Of a DNA stretch of 37,019 bases, positions 9,817 to 19,302 are shown one piece after another. A model generated the notes under the pieces. The model saw only the letters and a program-made list of their open reading frames with translations, was not told where the DNA came from and made no database searches. Numbering within the stretch: the stretch's first letter is position 1; each line of letters begins with the position of its first letter. Source of the stretch: Candidatus Daviesbacteria bacterium. GTDB lineage: Bacteria > Patescibacteriota > Microgenomatia > Daviesbacterales > UBA10151. The stretch covers positions 1-37,019 of the forward strand of contig DAIDIY010000033.1 in assembly GCA_027451625.1 (NCBI GenBank). Direction: 5' to 3'. A program made the translations under genes and the position numbers.

Positions 9817-10485
9817 ATGACCAAGACTATACTGATAGTTGAAGACGATTTAGGAGTACAGAAATACTTGCGTGAATTACTTTTAGACAATGGGTACTCT
9901 GTTCAGACTGCATCTGATGGAATTCAATCTTTAAACTCGATCTCAAAATTACCTCCAGACTTAGTCCTTTTAGATCTGGGACTACCTAATATGAGTGGTG
10001 AAGCAGTCTGTGTTGAAATAAGGAAAAAATATCCAGAGATAAAGATTGTCATTTTAACTGCCAAAGATGGAGTTAATAATATTGTTCAAAATATAAATGC
10101 GGGGGCAGATGACTATGTCACTAAACCATTTGTTGCAGACGAGCTGCTGGCAAGGATTAGAGCTCATCTAAGATCAGCAGGCGGTGATACTAGACTTCAC
10201 GTTGATGATTTGGAGCTGGATAACAAATCTCTTACAGTCTCTCGGAAAGGGCATATGATTCAACTAACTCCCCAAGAGTTCAAACTTTTACAATATCTTA
10301 TGAACAATAAAGGTAGAATTCTAACACGTGACATGATCTTAAACCGAGTTTGGTTGTATTCCCAGGATATTGAAACCAGAGTTGTAGATGTATATATGGG
10401 TTATCTTCGTAAAAAGATTGATCAGGGATATGGGAAAAAACTTCTTCATTCCGTTCGAGGATTTGGATACATGATTAAAGAATAA
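9817..10485 (+). CDS. OmpR/PhoB-family response regulator
   Basis: Receiver domain (VEDD, LLDLGLP, TKPF) plus winged helix (LTPQEFKLLQYLMNNKGRILTRDMILNRVW...VRGFGYMI). The track start at 9799 is a TTG that overlaps the putative -10; ATG 9817 is preferred. Confidence 0.93.
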   Translation: MTKTILIVEDDLGVQKYLRELLLDNGYSVQTASDGIQSLNSISKLPPDLVLLDLGLPNMSGEAVCVEIRKKYPEIKIVILTAKDGVNNIVQNINAGADDYVTKPFVADELLARIRAHLRSAGGDTRLHVDDLELDNKSLTVSRKGHMIQLTPQEFKLLQYLMNNKGRILTRDMILNRVWLYSQDIETRVVDVYMGYLRKKIDQGYGKKLLHSVRGFGYMIKE

Positions 10486-10534
10486 ACTTAATTAGTGCTT
10501 CACTTTTTAGTTTTTTATCAAATAAAAATCAAAC

Positions 10535-11644
10535 CTAATTATTGTTTTTGAAATCCAAAATTATTTGAGGAATAGTTCCTGGATATCGTTTAACAAAAAT
10601 ACTATCATCAAAAAAATAATTCACGAAATTTGTTCTCTCACCATCATTAAATTCAGGAATAGCCCAAATAACATGTCTTGGATTTCTTAAATTTTGATCT
10701 AATTCTTTAAAAAATATCTCTTGTGATGTTTTATCAATAACTCTTGGATAACCCCAGTATTCTAAGATATCTTCAAAATTACTATCCGCAGCAGGTCTTT
10801 TATCTGGGGGTAATGAAAGGCTGCTCATAACCTTAAATATCGCAGCTTTTACTTCTTCATCTGGGAGACTAGAAATTTCAAATTCAAATCCTTGATTAGT
10901 TCTTAAAATTAATCTAGTTATATCAGTTTGTTCATCTGTCATCTCGGTCATACTGCCAATCTGGCGCTGTATAACCTTCCTCCTCCAGGAATCTGCATAG
11001 TCTGTAATTCTAGGAATTCTTTCCGTAAGGAAAAGCAGCATTTTATTCCGAGTATCACTTGAAAGCGCTAAATTAAAAATCGGCGAATTTCCTCTATCCA
11101 CACCTAATATAAGATCATCTTCTAGCGGTATATGGGGAGGATAAGAAGATATGTTCGGATAACTGGCTAATCCTCCTCCTTCTACCAAAAATATTGACTT
11201 CTCTCCACTTTTTTGACTTTGATCAATACTTCTTTTTAATACTTCCCAATGAAACTTACTTATTTTCCGGTAAATGTGAGGGCTGTATGTTCCTGGCTTC
11301 ATAGATGGATCCACCCATAAATCGGGAAACTCTTCTCTAGCTTTTTCTGTTTTTACTGCTCTTGCGGACATAGAATGATGGGATGTATATAAAGTTACAT
11401 CTGAAAATTTGTCATCTGCTCTAATCATCTCATTTAGTCCTCGACATAATCCCCCTTTAACGCTAGATGTCAATCCTAAAGCCGCAATTATTGCAATTCC
11501 GTGTTCGTCGACTAATGATCTAATCCTACTTAAAATAGTAATTATACCTTTTGGAGTATCTTTAAAATGAATCCATGAAAGTTCCTCTGCACCTCTAATC
11601 TCTGTCAATCTCATATTCATTCCTTGTCCCATTTCCATCAGCAT
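10535..11644 (-). CDS. Uncharacterised protein, possible degenerate P-loop kinase-like
   Basis: 369 aa ORF, 15 nt downstream of the histidine kinase gene. Contains GLTSSVKGG (weak Walker A resemblance) and SIFLVEGGGL. Family not recognised. Confidence 0.7.
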   Translation of the reverse strand: MLMEMGQGMNMRLTEIRGAEELSWIHFKDTPKGIITILSRIRSLVDEHGIAIIAALGLTSSVKGGLCRGLNEMIRADDKFSDVTLYTSHHSMSARAVKTEKAREEFPDLWVDPSMKPGTYSPHIYRKISKFHWEVLKRSIDQSQKSGEKSIFLVEGGGLASYPNISSYPPHIPLEDDLILGVDRGNSPIFNLALSSDTRNKMLLFLTERIPRITDYADSWRRKVIQRQIGSMTEMTDEQTDITRLILRTNQGFEFEISSLPDEEVKAAIFKVMSSLSLPPDKRPAADSNFEDILEYWGYPRVIDKTSQEIFFKELDQNLRNPRHVIWAIPEFNDGERTNFVNYFFDDSIFVKRYPGTIPQIILDFKNNN

Positions 11645-11659
11645 TACTATTAAACCTTT

Positions 11660-12850
11660 CTAAATACTTATTAGTGGTAACTGAACTCTCAGAGTTGTTC
11701 CCTTTCCTGGTTTAGAATCAATCTTTATATCTCCCCTGTGAGCTGTAATAATTGTTTTAACTAAATACAGTCCCAGCCCCATCCCTTCAGCTGAATCATT
11801 AGATCTGTAGAACTGATCGAAAACTTGTTCCAAATCGCTTTTTTTAATTCCCTTGCCCTGATCTACTATTTTAATAACCACATGTTTATTTCTTAATTCC
11901 AAAACAATCTGAATTTTTTTATCATTAGAAGAATATTTTGCTGCATTATCCAATGAATTTATAATCATTTGCAACAATTTATCAAAATCTCCGATCACTT
12001 TATGCGGCAAAGAATCAATCCTATCAATAAATTCAACTTCATGCTGGGGATGAATAAATTTAAAATTTAAAATTGCCCGATTAATGATTTCTTTTAAGTC
12101 ACATTCGTTCCAATTATAGTCCAGTTGGCCTGTGCGAATTCTATTAACTTCTAAAAGTTCCCTTACTAAAAGAATAAGTCTCATAGACTCAGCAGACAAG
12201 TCTTCTATCCAGTTAATATCTACTCTCTCTTTATTCTTTACTTTTTGCGCTATAAGCTGAGCATAACCATGAATTGTCGTGATTGGAGTTTTTAGCTCAT
12301 GGGCTGCCATCGCTAAAAACAGGTCTCTTTGTTCTAAGGCTTTTCTTGTTTCATCATATAACTGAGCCTTTCTGATTGCAAGCGTAGCTAGTGATCCGAA
12401 AAGTTTTAATGCATTTAATTCTCCTTTATTAAACGTACGATCTTTAGCCGAGTTAATCGTTAGCACTCCGATAGATTTGTTGCGATAAGAAAGAGGAATA
12501 AAAATTGTCCATTTTATCCCATGCGGCTTAATCTCAGGATGAGCTTTAGCGATACTCTTTGCACTCACAATTTGAGTCTTTTGCTGTTTAAATACCCGAT
12601 AGACATTTCCTCGGCTTCGGTGTTGAGTAACGTATCCTGTTTGATGAGATGAATAGACTCTCTTTAATTCTCCATTTTCTTCTAAGATAATTGTTCCATA
12701 AACGGCTTCCACAAGTGATACTGCTTCATCTACAATGACAGCATATGTGTCGCCAGGAGTTAATGGCTCTAAAAATTTTAATGAAGATTTTGTAATACCA
12801 TTTAAAATACTAGACGTAGTCATTGAAACAATTTTACAAAAATACGGCAC
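11660..12850 (-). CDS. GAF-domain sensor histidine kinase
   Basis: GAF region, HisKA motif MAAHELKTPITTIHGYAQL, and HATPase motifs NSLDNAAKYS, DQGKGIKKSDL, GMGLGLYLVK. Confidence 0.93.
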   Translation of the reverse strand: MPYFCKIVSMTTSSILNGITKSSLKFLEPLTPGDTYAVIVDEAVSLVEAVYGTIILEENGELKRVYSSHQTGYVTQHRSRGNVYRVFKQQKTQIVSAKSIAKAHPEIKPHGIKWTIFIPLSYRNKSIGVLTINSAKDRTFNKGELNALKLFGSLATLAIRKAQLYDETRKALEQRDLFLAMAAHELKTPITTIHGYAQLIAQKVKNKERVDINWIEDLSAESMRLILLVRELLEVNRIRTGQLDYNWNECDLKEIINRAILNFKFIHPQHEVEFIDRIDSLPHKVIGDFDKLLQMIINSLDNAAKYSSNDKKIQIVLELRNKHVVIKIVDQGKGIKKSDLEQVFDQFYRSNDSAEGMGLGLYLVKTIITAHRGDIKIDSKPGKGTTLRVQLPLISI

Positions 12851-12918
12851 TCTAAAAAAGTATCTTTACCTATATATTTCTTAGTTCTTACAATTATTCA
12901 AATTTTTTAGAAGATGTA

Positions 12919-14172
12919 CTATATACTTTCAATAGAAGCACCCAGCGAGGTGAGTTTTGAAACCACGTCTTCATAACCTCTTTCAATCAGCTCAGCACGA
13001 TTGATTATACTTTTCCCTTCAGCAACTAATGCAGCCAAAACCAAAGCCATTCCCGCCCGAATATCAGGAGTCTCTACATTCCTCCCATACAGTTTAGATG
13101 GACCAGAGATAATAACCCGATGAGTATCTGCAATAAAAATATTTGCTCCCATACTAATAAGCTTATCAACGAAAAACATCCTCGATTCATAGATCCAATC
13201 ATGCAGAAGACTAATACCTTCTGCTTGGGTTGCTAAAACTATCATTACACTCATAAGATCTGTAGGGAAACCTGGCCAGACATTAGTAATTAATTTGGGG
13301 ATAGCAATAATTTTTTTAGCCGATACCACCACTGTATCTTTCCCTTGATTAATACTCACTCCCATCTTTTGCATTGGCCAGATAATAGGCTCTAAATCGA
13401 GGTTATAACAATTAGTAATCTCAACCTCACCCCGAGTTACTGCAGCGGCAATAGCATATGTTCCAAACTCCATGTAGTCAGATCCAATAGTAAATTCAAC
13501 TCCATGAAGTGAAGAAACACCTTCTATAATAAGAGTTGATGTTCCTATGCCTGATATCTTAGCACCCATTAAAACGAGTAGATTGCAAAGATCTACAACG
13601 TGAGGCTCAGAAGCTGCATTACGGATAATTGTTACTCCATGACGTTTGACAGCAACGAGTAATAAATTCTCTGTCCCGGTAACTGTAGCAATCTCGAGGA
13701 ATATTTTGACATCTTTATTACGATCTTTTTGGAAAGCTTTATAATGAAGATCCTTTTGGAAGACTTTATAACCCAACTTTTCAAATCCTATAATGTGTTG
13801 ATCTATATCACGCCTTCCAATAACATCTCCTCCGGGATGAAAAAATTCAGCTTTGTGAAACTTAGAGAGTAATGCTCCTACTAAAACTATTGAAGCCCGG
13901 AGCTTTTTCATCTCATCTGGCCCAAGACTGCTTCTATGTAAATTTCTACAGTTGACGATAATAGTATCTTTATCTCTTGAAACCTTCGCACCCAGAGATT
14001 CTAAAATCTCAGAGAAGACTCTTACATCCGAAATATTGGGAACATTATGCAAAATAATATCTTCTTCACTTAAAATTGCTGCAGCAAGACAGGGAAGTAT
14101 AGAATTTTTATTCCCCGAAATAGAAATTCTTCCTGTTAATTTTTTACCCCCATCTATTAAATATTGGCTCAT
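12919..14172 (-). CDS. murA: UDP-N-acetylglucosamine 1-carboxyvinyltransferase (MurA-like)
   Basis: 417 aa EPSP synthase-family fold: GGKKLTGRISISGNKNSILPCLAAAIL, RASIVLVGALL, PDIRAGMALVLAALVAEGKS. Confidence 0.92.
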   Translation of the reverse strand: MSQYLIDGGKKLTGRISISGNKNSILPCLAAAILSEEDIILHNVPNISDVRVFSEILESLGAKVSRDKDTIIVNCRNLHRSSLGPDEMKKLRASIVLVGALLSKFHKAEFFHPGGDVIGRRDIDQHIIGFEKLGYKVFQKDLHYKAFQKDRNKDVKIFLEIATVTGTENLLLVAVKRHGVTIIRNAASEPHVVDLCNLLVLMGAKISGIGTSTLIIEGVSSLHGVEFTIGSDYMEFGTYAIAAAVTRGEVEITNCYNLDLEPIIWPMQKMGVSINQGKDTVVVSAKKIIAIPKLITNVWPGFPTDLMSVMIVLATQAEGISLLHDWIYESRMFFVDKLISMGANIFIADTHRVIISGPSKLYGRNVETPDIRAGMALVLAALVAEGKSIINRAELIERGYEDVVSKLTSLGASIESI

Positions 14173-14210
14173 ATTTTTTAACTTATTTTAAAAATAGTAT
14201 CCATCTAAAA

Positions 14211-15626
14211 TTACAAATTTGGATATTTCTCACTTATATGACTTAGCCTACTCAATGTTTTATCTTCTCCTAATATTTTTAAGCTTTCAAAAAGAGGAGG
14301 TGTTACTAATTGTCCAGAGACTGCTAGCCTTATAAGTTGGAACATATCGGTCGTAGAAATATTGAGAGTAGCTGCAAGACCTTGGAAAGTCTGTTCAAAC
14401 TCAATCTTATTCCATGGTCTTGCCATGGTATTCATCTTGTTATTAACCTCTTCTAATGCTTTTTTATGATCCGGTATTTTTAATTTATTAAATAGAACAA
14501 CATCATATTCTGGTTCTTCAAAAATGAAGTCAGTTAGAGGAATAAAATCTGATAGTTTTTTTATTCGTTCCTTAATAAGTGGTACAAGAGGGGCAATTTT
14601 CTCTCTATCTGGATGATCAACTAAAAATCCTTCTAATCTTTTAGTTAACTCCTCGTCTGACATCTTTCTAATATACTCCCCATTCAGCCACTCTAGCTTA
14701 ACAACATCAAACGCAGCCGGTGACAATCTCATAAGTTGTAGATCAAAATCCTGTTCCATCTCTGCGAGGCTTAGTATCTCTTTATCTTTAGGGAAAGTCC
14801 AACCAAGAAGAGACAAATAATTTATAATCGCTTCAGGTAAAAATCCTTGTTTTCGATATTCGTCTACTGATGTTGCCCCTGTTCTTTTTGATAGTTTACC
14901 GATCCGATCCGGATTTAACATATTTGGCCAGTGAGCAAATTGAGGAAGTTGTGCCCCTAATGCTTCAAATAAAACAATTTGTTTAGGAGTATTTGAGATA
15001 TGATCCTCTCCCCTCAGGACATGGGTAATATTCATATCTATATCGTCAACTACTACTCCAAAATTATAAAGCGGGATACCGCTGCTTCGCATAATTACCA
15101 TATCTCCTAGTAGTTTAGAGTCTACCGATATCTCTCCATAGATTAGATCGTTAAATGATATCTTACCTCTGTCTTCTGGCATTTTAAATCGAACTGCATA
15201 CAATTTTTTTTGCGTAAGAAGTTTTTCTACTTCCGGTCCTGATAAATTACGGCATTTTCCGGAGTAAACAAGAGGAAGACCTTTTTTCTGTTTTTCTAAT
15301 CTTTCTTCTTCTAACTCCTCAGGCGTACAAAAGCAATAATATGCCTTTCCCTCCGCAACCAGCTTCTCCGCCGCCGCTTTATATCTTTCTAATCTATCCA
15401 TCTGATAGTAAGGACCTTCATCCCAAGTCAATCCTAACCATGTAAGTCCTTGCAGAATATTTTCTTCAAACTCTTTTTTACTTCTTGTTTGATCTGTATC
15501 TTCGATTCGAAGAATAAAGGTCCCTTTATTCTTTCGGGCAAAAAGATAATTAAATAATGTTGTATAAGCCGTCCCTAAATGAAGATTCCCAGTTGGGGAA
15601 GGTGCCATTCTCACACGTACGCTCAT
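14211..15626 (-). CDS. gltX: Glutamyl-tRNA synthetase
   Basis: 471 aa with VRMAPSPTGNLHLGTAYT (HIGH-type) and KLSKRTGATS (KMSKS-type). Confidence 0.96.
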   Translation of the reverse strand: MSVRVRMAPSPTGNLHLGTAYTTLFNYLFARKNKGTFILRIEDTDQTRSKKEFEENILQGLTWLGLTWDEGPYYQMDRLERYKAAAEKLVAEGKAYYCFCTPEELEEERLEKQKKGLPLVYSGKCRNLSGPEVEKLLTQKKLYAVRFKMPEDRGKISFNDLIYGEISVDSKLLGDMVIMRSSGIPLYNFGVVVDDIDMNITHVLRGEDHISNTPKQIVLFEALGAQLPQFAHWPNMLNPDRIGKLSKRTGATSVDEYRKQGFLPEAIINYLSLLGWTFPKDKEILSLAEMEQDFDLQLMRLSPAAFDVVKLEWLNGEYIRKMSDEELTKRLEGFLVDHPDREKIAPLVPLIKERIKKLSDFIPLTDFIFEEPEYDVVLFNKLKIPDHKKALEEVNNKMNTMARPWNKIEFEQTFQGLAATLNISTTDMFQLIRLAVSGQLVTPPLFESLKILGEDKTLSRLSHISEKYPNL

Positions 15627-15688
15627 TATAATCTCTATTATACCAGCTTCATCCCTCTCGTGTATAATAATATTAATATTCTTGCCCT

Positions 15689-16699
15689 ATGACATTAACT
15701 CAAGTTGCCGTTTGGACCAAACGAGTAATTTTTATTTCAATCTTTCTAATTATCGTTTCTTTATCAACCATTATTGGCTTAGATTTCTATCGCGCCTATC
15801 AAATAAGTAGGATTCCTCCTCCTGTAGAGAAAGCAGAGATGAAGTTTGGTAAGCTTCCTGATCTTTCTTTTCCAGAGGCTTCAGCTTCTTCATCAAACTT
15901 TTCTTATTCTATTGACACAACTACCGGTACTTTACCTAGTGTTCCAAAATTCGTTAAGGTCTTTTTTATTCCCCAAGCGGGAATATCTTTACTCTCATCA
16001 CAAAAAGCACAAGATATTGCTCAAAGCTTAGGGTTTAATAATGGACCTACCATTCTTTCTACTACTCAACAAAAATTTACTGATAATAATAACGATTCAT
16101 TTATAATAAATCTGGCTACAGGAAACTTTGGATATCAATCTTCCCCTGCCACCACTTCTGCTCAACTCGGTTCTTTAGATTTATCGAATCAAACACAAAT
16201 TATTCAAAATTTTAAAAACTTTCTTTCCAATAAGAACCTTTTACCTCCTGATTTATCTTCAGGACGAGGGAATCTGGTGTATAATCTTGATTCAAACCAA
16301 GCTACCTCATCTGCAGAGGTTAGCATTTGGCCAAATGATATAAATTCTCTTCCTGTTATTACAAGCAGTGATTTAATAGGACCGATTAATGCTCAGTTTG
16401 ATCTTATAACATCTGACCCAAATACCAATCCATACTTTAGTATGAACTATACATATTGGCCAGTTGACCTGACTACATCTTCTACTTATCCAGCAAAGAC
16501 TGCTGATCAAGGATTAAAAGATCTTAAGGATGGGAACGGTTTTGTAATTGAGGTCCCGTCAAATCCTCAAGTTTCAATAACTAATTTATACCTGGCTTAT
16601 TATGAAGGAAATTCATACTCGTCTTATTTACAGCCTGTACTAGTCTTTGAAGGACCTGGATTTAAAGCCATTGTTCCTGCTGTTGTTAATCCACCCTAG
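15689..16699 (+). CDS. Membrane-anchored extracytoplasmic protein of unknown function
   Basis: 336 aa, single N-terminal TM followed by a Ser/Thr-rich extracytoplasmic region; divergent from gltX. Confidence 0.7.
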   Translation: MTLTQVAVWTKRVIFISIFLIIVSLSTIIGLDFYRAYQISRIPPPVEKAEMKFGKLPDLSFPEASASSSNFSYSIDTTTGTLPSVPKFVKVFFIPQAGISLLSSQKAQDIAQSLGFNNGPTILSTTQQKFTDNNNDSFIINLATGNFGYQSSPATTSAQLGSLDLSNQTQIIQNFKNFLSNKNLLPPDLSSGRGNLVYNLDSNQATSSAEVSIWPNDINSLPVITSSDLIGPINAQFDLITSDPNTNPYFSMNYTYWPVDLTTSSTYPAKTADQGLKDLKDGNGFVIEVPSNPQVSITNLYLAYYEGNSYSSYLQPVLVFEGPGFKAIVPAVVNPP

Positions 16700-17682
16700 A
16701 AAAATTTATAATTTTTATACGTCCAATCTATTAAAGCTTTTGTATCAACAAATCTATAGTCACTTCCTAAAACTACAGTTAATATTTCTCTATTATCTTT
16801 ATTTATAAGCCCGATTAAATTTTCTTTGGCTTGAGGGGTGGTCCCAGTTTTCATACCAATAACTCCGTCTTTACCTAAAAGTTCATTTAAATTTTTTAGA
16901 TTATGAACAATTATTCCATCTTCTGAAGTAACCGTTATCGTTTTTGTTCCAAATATCGTTGGAAGAACAGGATTTTCTGCAACTCTAGTTGCAATTTGTG
17001 ATAAATCATAAGCTGAAGAAAAATGATAGGGGTTATCAAAACCAGCAGGATTTTCAAAATTAGTATGGAGAAGTCCCCAGTCTTTAGCATTTTGATTCAT
17101 CTTAGCAACAAATGCACTCTCACCTCCAGGGTAATCACGAGCTAAAGTATAAGCTGCATCGTTTCCTGAATTTAGGAATAATCCATATAAGATATTTAAA
17201 AAAGTAATTTTTTCTCCCTCCTCAAGTCCCATCAGAGATCCATCGATATCAGCAATATATGGTACAGTTAGAACTTCATCCAACCTGTAATACTGCAATG
17301 CGGTAAGCGCAGTCATAAGCTTAGTAGTTGAGGCAATTGCAACTTGGAGATTCGGATTTTTCGCATAAAGATCTTTTCCCGTTTTAAAATCTACAACTAA
17401 GGCTGCATTAGCACTAACAGAAGGAGGAGTAAGTCCCATTGACTGAAAGCTAGGAATAGCTGTGGGAGTAGGAGTAATTAACAATTGAACATGAGCTCCT
17501 AAAACCGCTTCGTTTTGGCTTATATTATTGGCTGAAACAATATTACTTGAGACAAAATTCAGAGCTTTTGGTAATCCTAAAATAATTCCCGTCGATAAAA
17601 ATAAAATTAGACACGACAATATTATTGATATGATTTCTTTGTGCAGCCATTTATCTAGTCGGGAAACAAATTTTTTTGACAT
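16696..17682 (-). CDS. D-alanyl-D-alanine carboxypeptidase (peptidase S11)
   Basis: SxxK motif ASTTKLMTA, SGN motif LNSGNDAAY, KTG motif GMKTGTTPQA. Confidence 0.92.
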   Translation of the reverse strand: MSKKFVSRLDKWLHKEIISIILSCLILFLSTGIILGLPKALNFVSSNIVSANNISQNEAVLGAHVQLLITPTPTAIPSFQSMGLTPPSVSANAALVVDFKTGKDLYAKNPNLQVAIASTTKLMTALTALQYYRLDEVLTVPYIADIDGSLMGLEEGEKITFLNILYGLFLNSGNDAAYTLARDYPGGESAFVAKMNQNAKDWGLLHTNFENPAGFDNPYHFSSAYDLSQIATRVAENPVLPTIFGTKTITVTSEDGIIVHNLKNLNELLGKDGVIGMKTGTTPQAKENLIGLINKDNREILTVVLGSDYRFVDTKALIDWTYKNYKFF

Positions 17683-17690
17683 TAACTTTA

Positions 17691-17720
17691 ATAATACATT
17701 CCATTCAACAACTATTTCAA
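17691..17720 (-). promoter_or_regulatory. Putative promoter of the carboxypeptidase gene: TTGAAA-18-TATTAT, -10 ends 8 nt before the ATG
   Basis: Reverse strand TTGAAA-TAGTTGTTGAATGGAATG-TATTAT-TAAAGTTA-ATG. Confidence 0.45.
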
Positions 17721-17748
17721 TAAAACCTATCTTCCAAGGAATAGTTGT

Positions 17749-19074
17749 TTATTTAAGAGTTGAAAGCCTAACATCAACGCGTTCCATATCCCTGGGGAAA
17801 AGAGAAGCCTCACGGATATTAGCAAGACCTAAGATATGCATCACTATTCTCTCTGATCCAAATGAAAATCCCCCTTCAGGCGGTAGCCCAAATCGAAATG
17901 CTTGTATATATAGTTCACTTTTTTTAATATCGACATTCCTCTCCTTGGCTCTTTCTAATAATAGATCCATATTATTAATCCGTTGTCCGCCTGTTAACCA
18001 TTCTGTCCCTCTCCCGATTAAATCAAAACTTAATGTATACCCGGGGTCTTTTGGATCTTCTGAAGTATAAAATGGTCTCTTACTAACAGGATAATGAGTT
18101 ATAAAAACCAGATCAGAATTCTTTTCTTCTTGAGCCCATCTTGTAATCTCTCTTTCATCTTCCGGATCAAGATCAGACTCCCTGCGATGATCTATCCCAG
18201 TTCTTTGAAAAATTATCTCTTGGGCTTCTCTTAATTTAAGCCTCGGGATAGATTGAGGTACCTTTGGTATAGTTACTCCATAATAGTTTAATGCTTTTAC
18301 ACATTCTTTTTCTACTCTTTCTAAAATATATTTTATAACTTCCTCAACAGTCTCCATAATCTCCTCCCAAGAACTAATAAAACCCATCTCCGCATCTAAT
18401 GTTGTTACTTCAGTAAGATGTCTTGTTGTTACTGATGGTTCTGCCCGTAAAGTTTTATTAACAGTAAATACTCGTTCAAATACACCAACCATGATTTGTT
18501 TATAAAACTGAGGACTTTGAGCAAGATATGCAGTAGTGTCAAAATACTTTACTTCAAACACTTCAGCTCCACCCTCAGCAGTTTGAGGAATGATCACCGG
18601 AGATTGGAACTCTGTAAACCCTTTTTTCTTTAAAAGATCTCTAAATGCATCTATCACTACCTCCTGAACACGAAATATCTCTCTAACCTTAGGATGACGT
18701 AAAGTTAAAGAGCGGTAATCCAGGAGTGTCGGCAGTTGCAGATCAAGATCTTTTCCTCCCATATCAAAAGGTAGTTCTTCAGCTTTTGATAGAATCTCTA
18801 TTCTCTCTGCTTGAATTTCTACTGTGCCAGTTTCTAGATTGGGATTAATTAGCTTTTCTGGCCTTTTTGCTACTTTACCTTCGATACAAACTACATCTTG
18901 AGGATGGAGATTACCTGACAGACTACTTTCAGCTACAACTTGAGCCAGACCAGAACGATCATAGATATCTAAAAACACAATTTTACCGTGGTCCCGTCTA
19001 GTATTAACCCAGCCAAAAATTCTTACCTTCTCATCAGTTTTTTTTATTATATCTGCAATTAAAGTTCTCTCCAT
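17749..19074 (-). CDS. aspS: Aspartyl/asparaginyl-tRNA synthetase (compact archaeal-type class II)
   Basis: OB-fold VRIFGWVNTRRDHGKIVFLDIYDRSG; class II core motifs FRAEPSVTTRHLTEVTTLDAEMGF and GLPPEGGFSFGSERIVMHILGLANIREASLFPRD. The track start 19095 is a TTG; ATG 19074 is more likely. Confidence 0.92.
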   Translation of the reverse strand: MERTLIADIIKKTDEKVRIFGWVNTRRDHGKIVFLDIYDRSGLAQVVAESSLSGNLHPQDVVCIEGKVAKRPEKLINPNLETGTVEIQAERIEILSKAEELPFDMGGKDLDLQLPTLLDYRSLTLRHPKVREIFRVQEVVIDAFRDLLKKKGFTEFQSPVIIPQTAEGGAEVFEVKYFDTTAYLAQSPQFYKQIMVGVFERVFTVNKTLRAEPSVTTRHLTEVTTLDAEMGFISSWEEIMETVEEVIKYILERVEKECVKALNYYGVTIPKVPQSIPRLKLREAQEIIFQRTGIDHRRESDLDPEDEREITRWAQEEKNSDLVFITHYPVSKRPFYTSEDPKDPGYTLSFDLIGRGTEWLTGGQRINNMDLLLERAKERNVDIKKSELYIQAFRFGLPPEGGFSFGSERIVMHILGLANIREASLFPRDMERVDVRLSTLK

Positions 19075-19107
19075 AGGTTGTTTTGATAATAACAATTTGA
19101 GGCCAAC

Positions 19108-19136
19108 TTGACAATATCAGCTTTTGGCCATAAAAT
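19108..19136 (+). promoter_or_regulatory. Consensus promoter TTGACA-17-TAAAAT driving the leader and cassette
   Basis: -35 TTGACA 19108-19113, 17-nt spacer, -10 TAAAAT 19131-19136. Confidence 0.7.
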
Positions 19137-19156
19137 ATCAATCATAAATTGAATCT

Positions 19157-19243
19157 ATGAATATTGAAGTTGAAATTTTATTTACTTATCTCCTTTGGGT
19201 GCTTATTATGGCACCGATCCAAGGGAGGTCTCTTTTTAGGTAA
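19157..19243 (+). CDS. Putative 28-codon leader peptide MNIEVEILFTYLLWVLIMAPIQGRSLFR
   Basis: Complete ATG-to-TAA ORF overlapping the attenuator structure; TAT-CTC-CTT-TGG codons coincide with the 5' strand of stem P1. Confidence 0.45.
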   Translation: MNIEVEILFTYLLWVLIMAPIQGRSLFR

Positions 19244-19295
19244 AAGATAACCTAAAAGAAAGAATCAAGACACCTCCCGAAAGGGGGGTTTTTTT
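19188..19295 (+). promoter_or_regulatory. Putative transcription attenuator with competing anti-antiterminator, antiterminator and terminator stems
   Basis: P1: 19188-19198/19219-19229 (11 bp, 2 GU). P2: 19234-19241/19250-19257 (8 bp). Terminator: 19272-19278/19283-19289 with GAAA tetraloop and T-run to 19295. GGGAGGT (19223-19229) is fully complementary to ACCTCCC (19272-19278). Confidence 0.7.
19272..19295 (+). terminator. Intrinsic terminator ACCTCCC-GAAA-GGGGGGT plus T-run
   Basis: 7-bp stem (one GU) capped by GAAA, then an uninterrupted T-run 19289-19295, ending 7 nt before ATG 19303. Confidence 0.7.
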
Positions 19296-19302
19296 ATGGA
19301 TT

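Noticed and set aside
13952-14191. 79-aa ORF antisense to murA
   Set aside because: Opposite the conserved MurA N-terminus; no coding signature.
17528-18070. 180-aa plus-strand ORF
   Set aside because: Antisense to the carboxypeptidase and aspS coding regions, with no recognisable motif; the minus-strand genes have clear conserved motifs.
19188-19295. T-box or known metabolite riboswitch identity for the leader
   Set aside because: TGGCACCG superficially resembles the T-box TGGNACCGCG motif, but the order of elements, the specifier loop and stem I are missing; no other class consensus was recognised.
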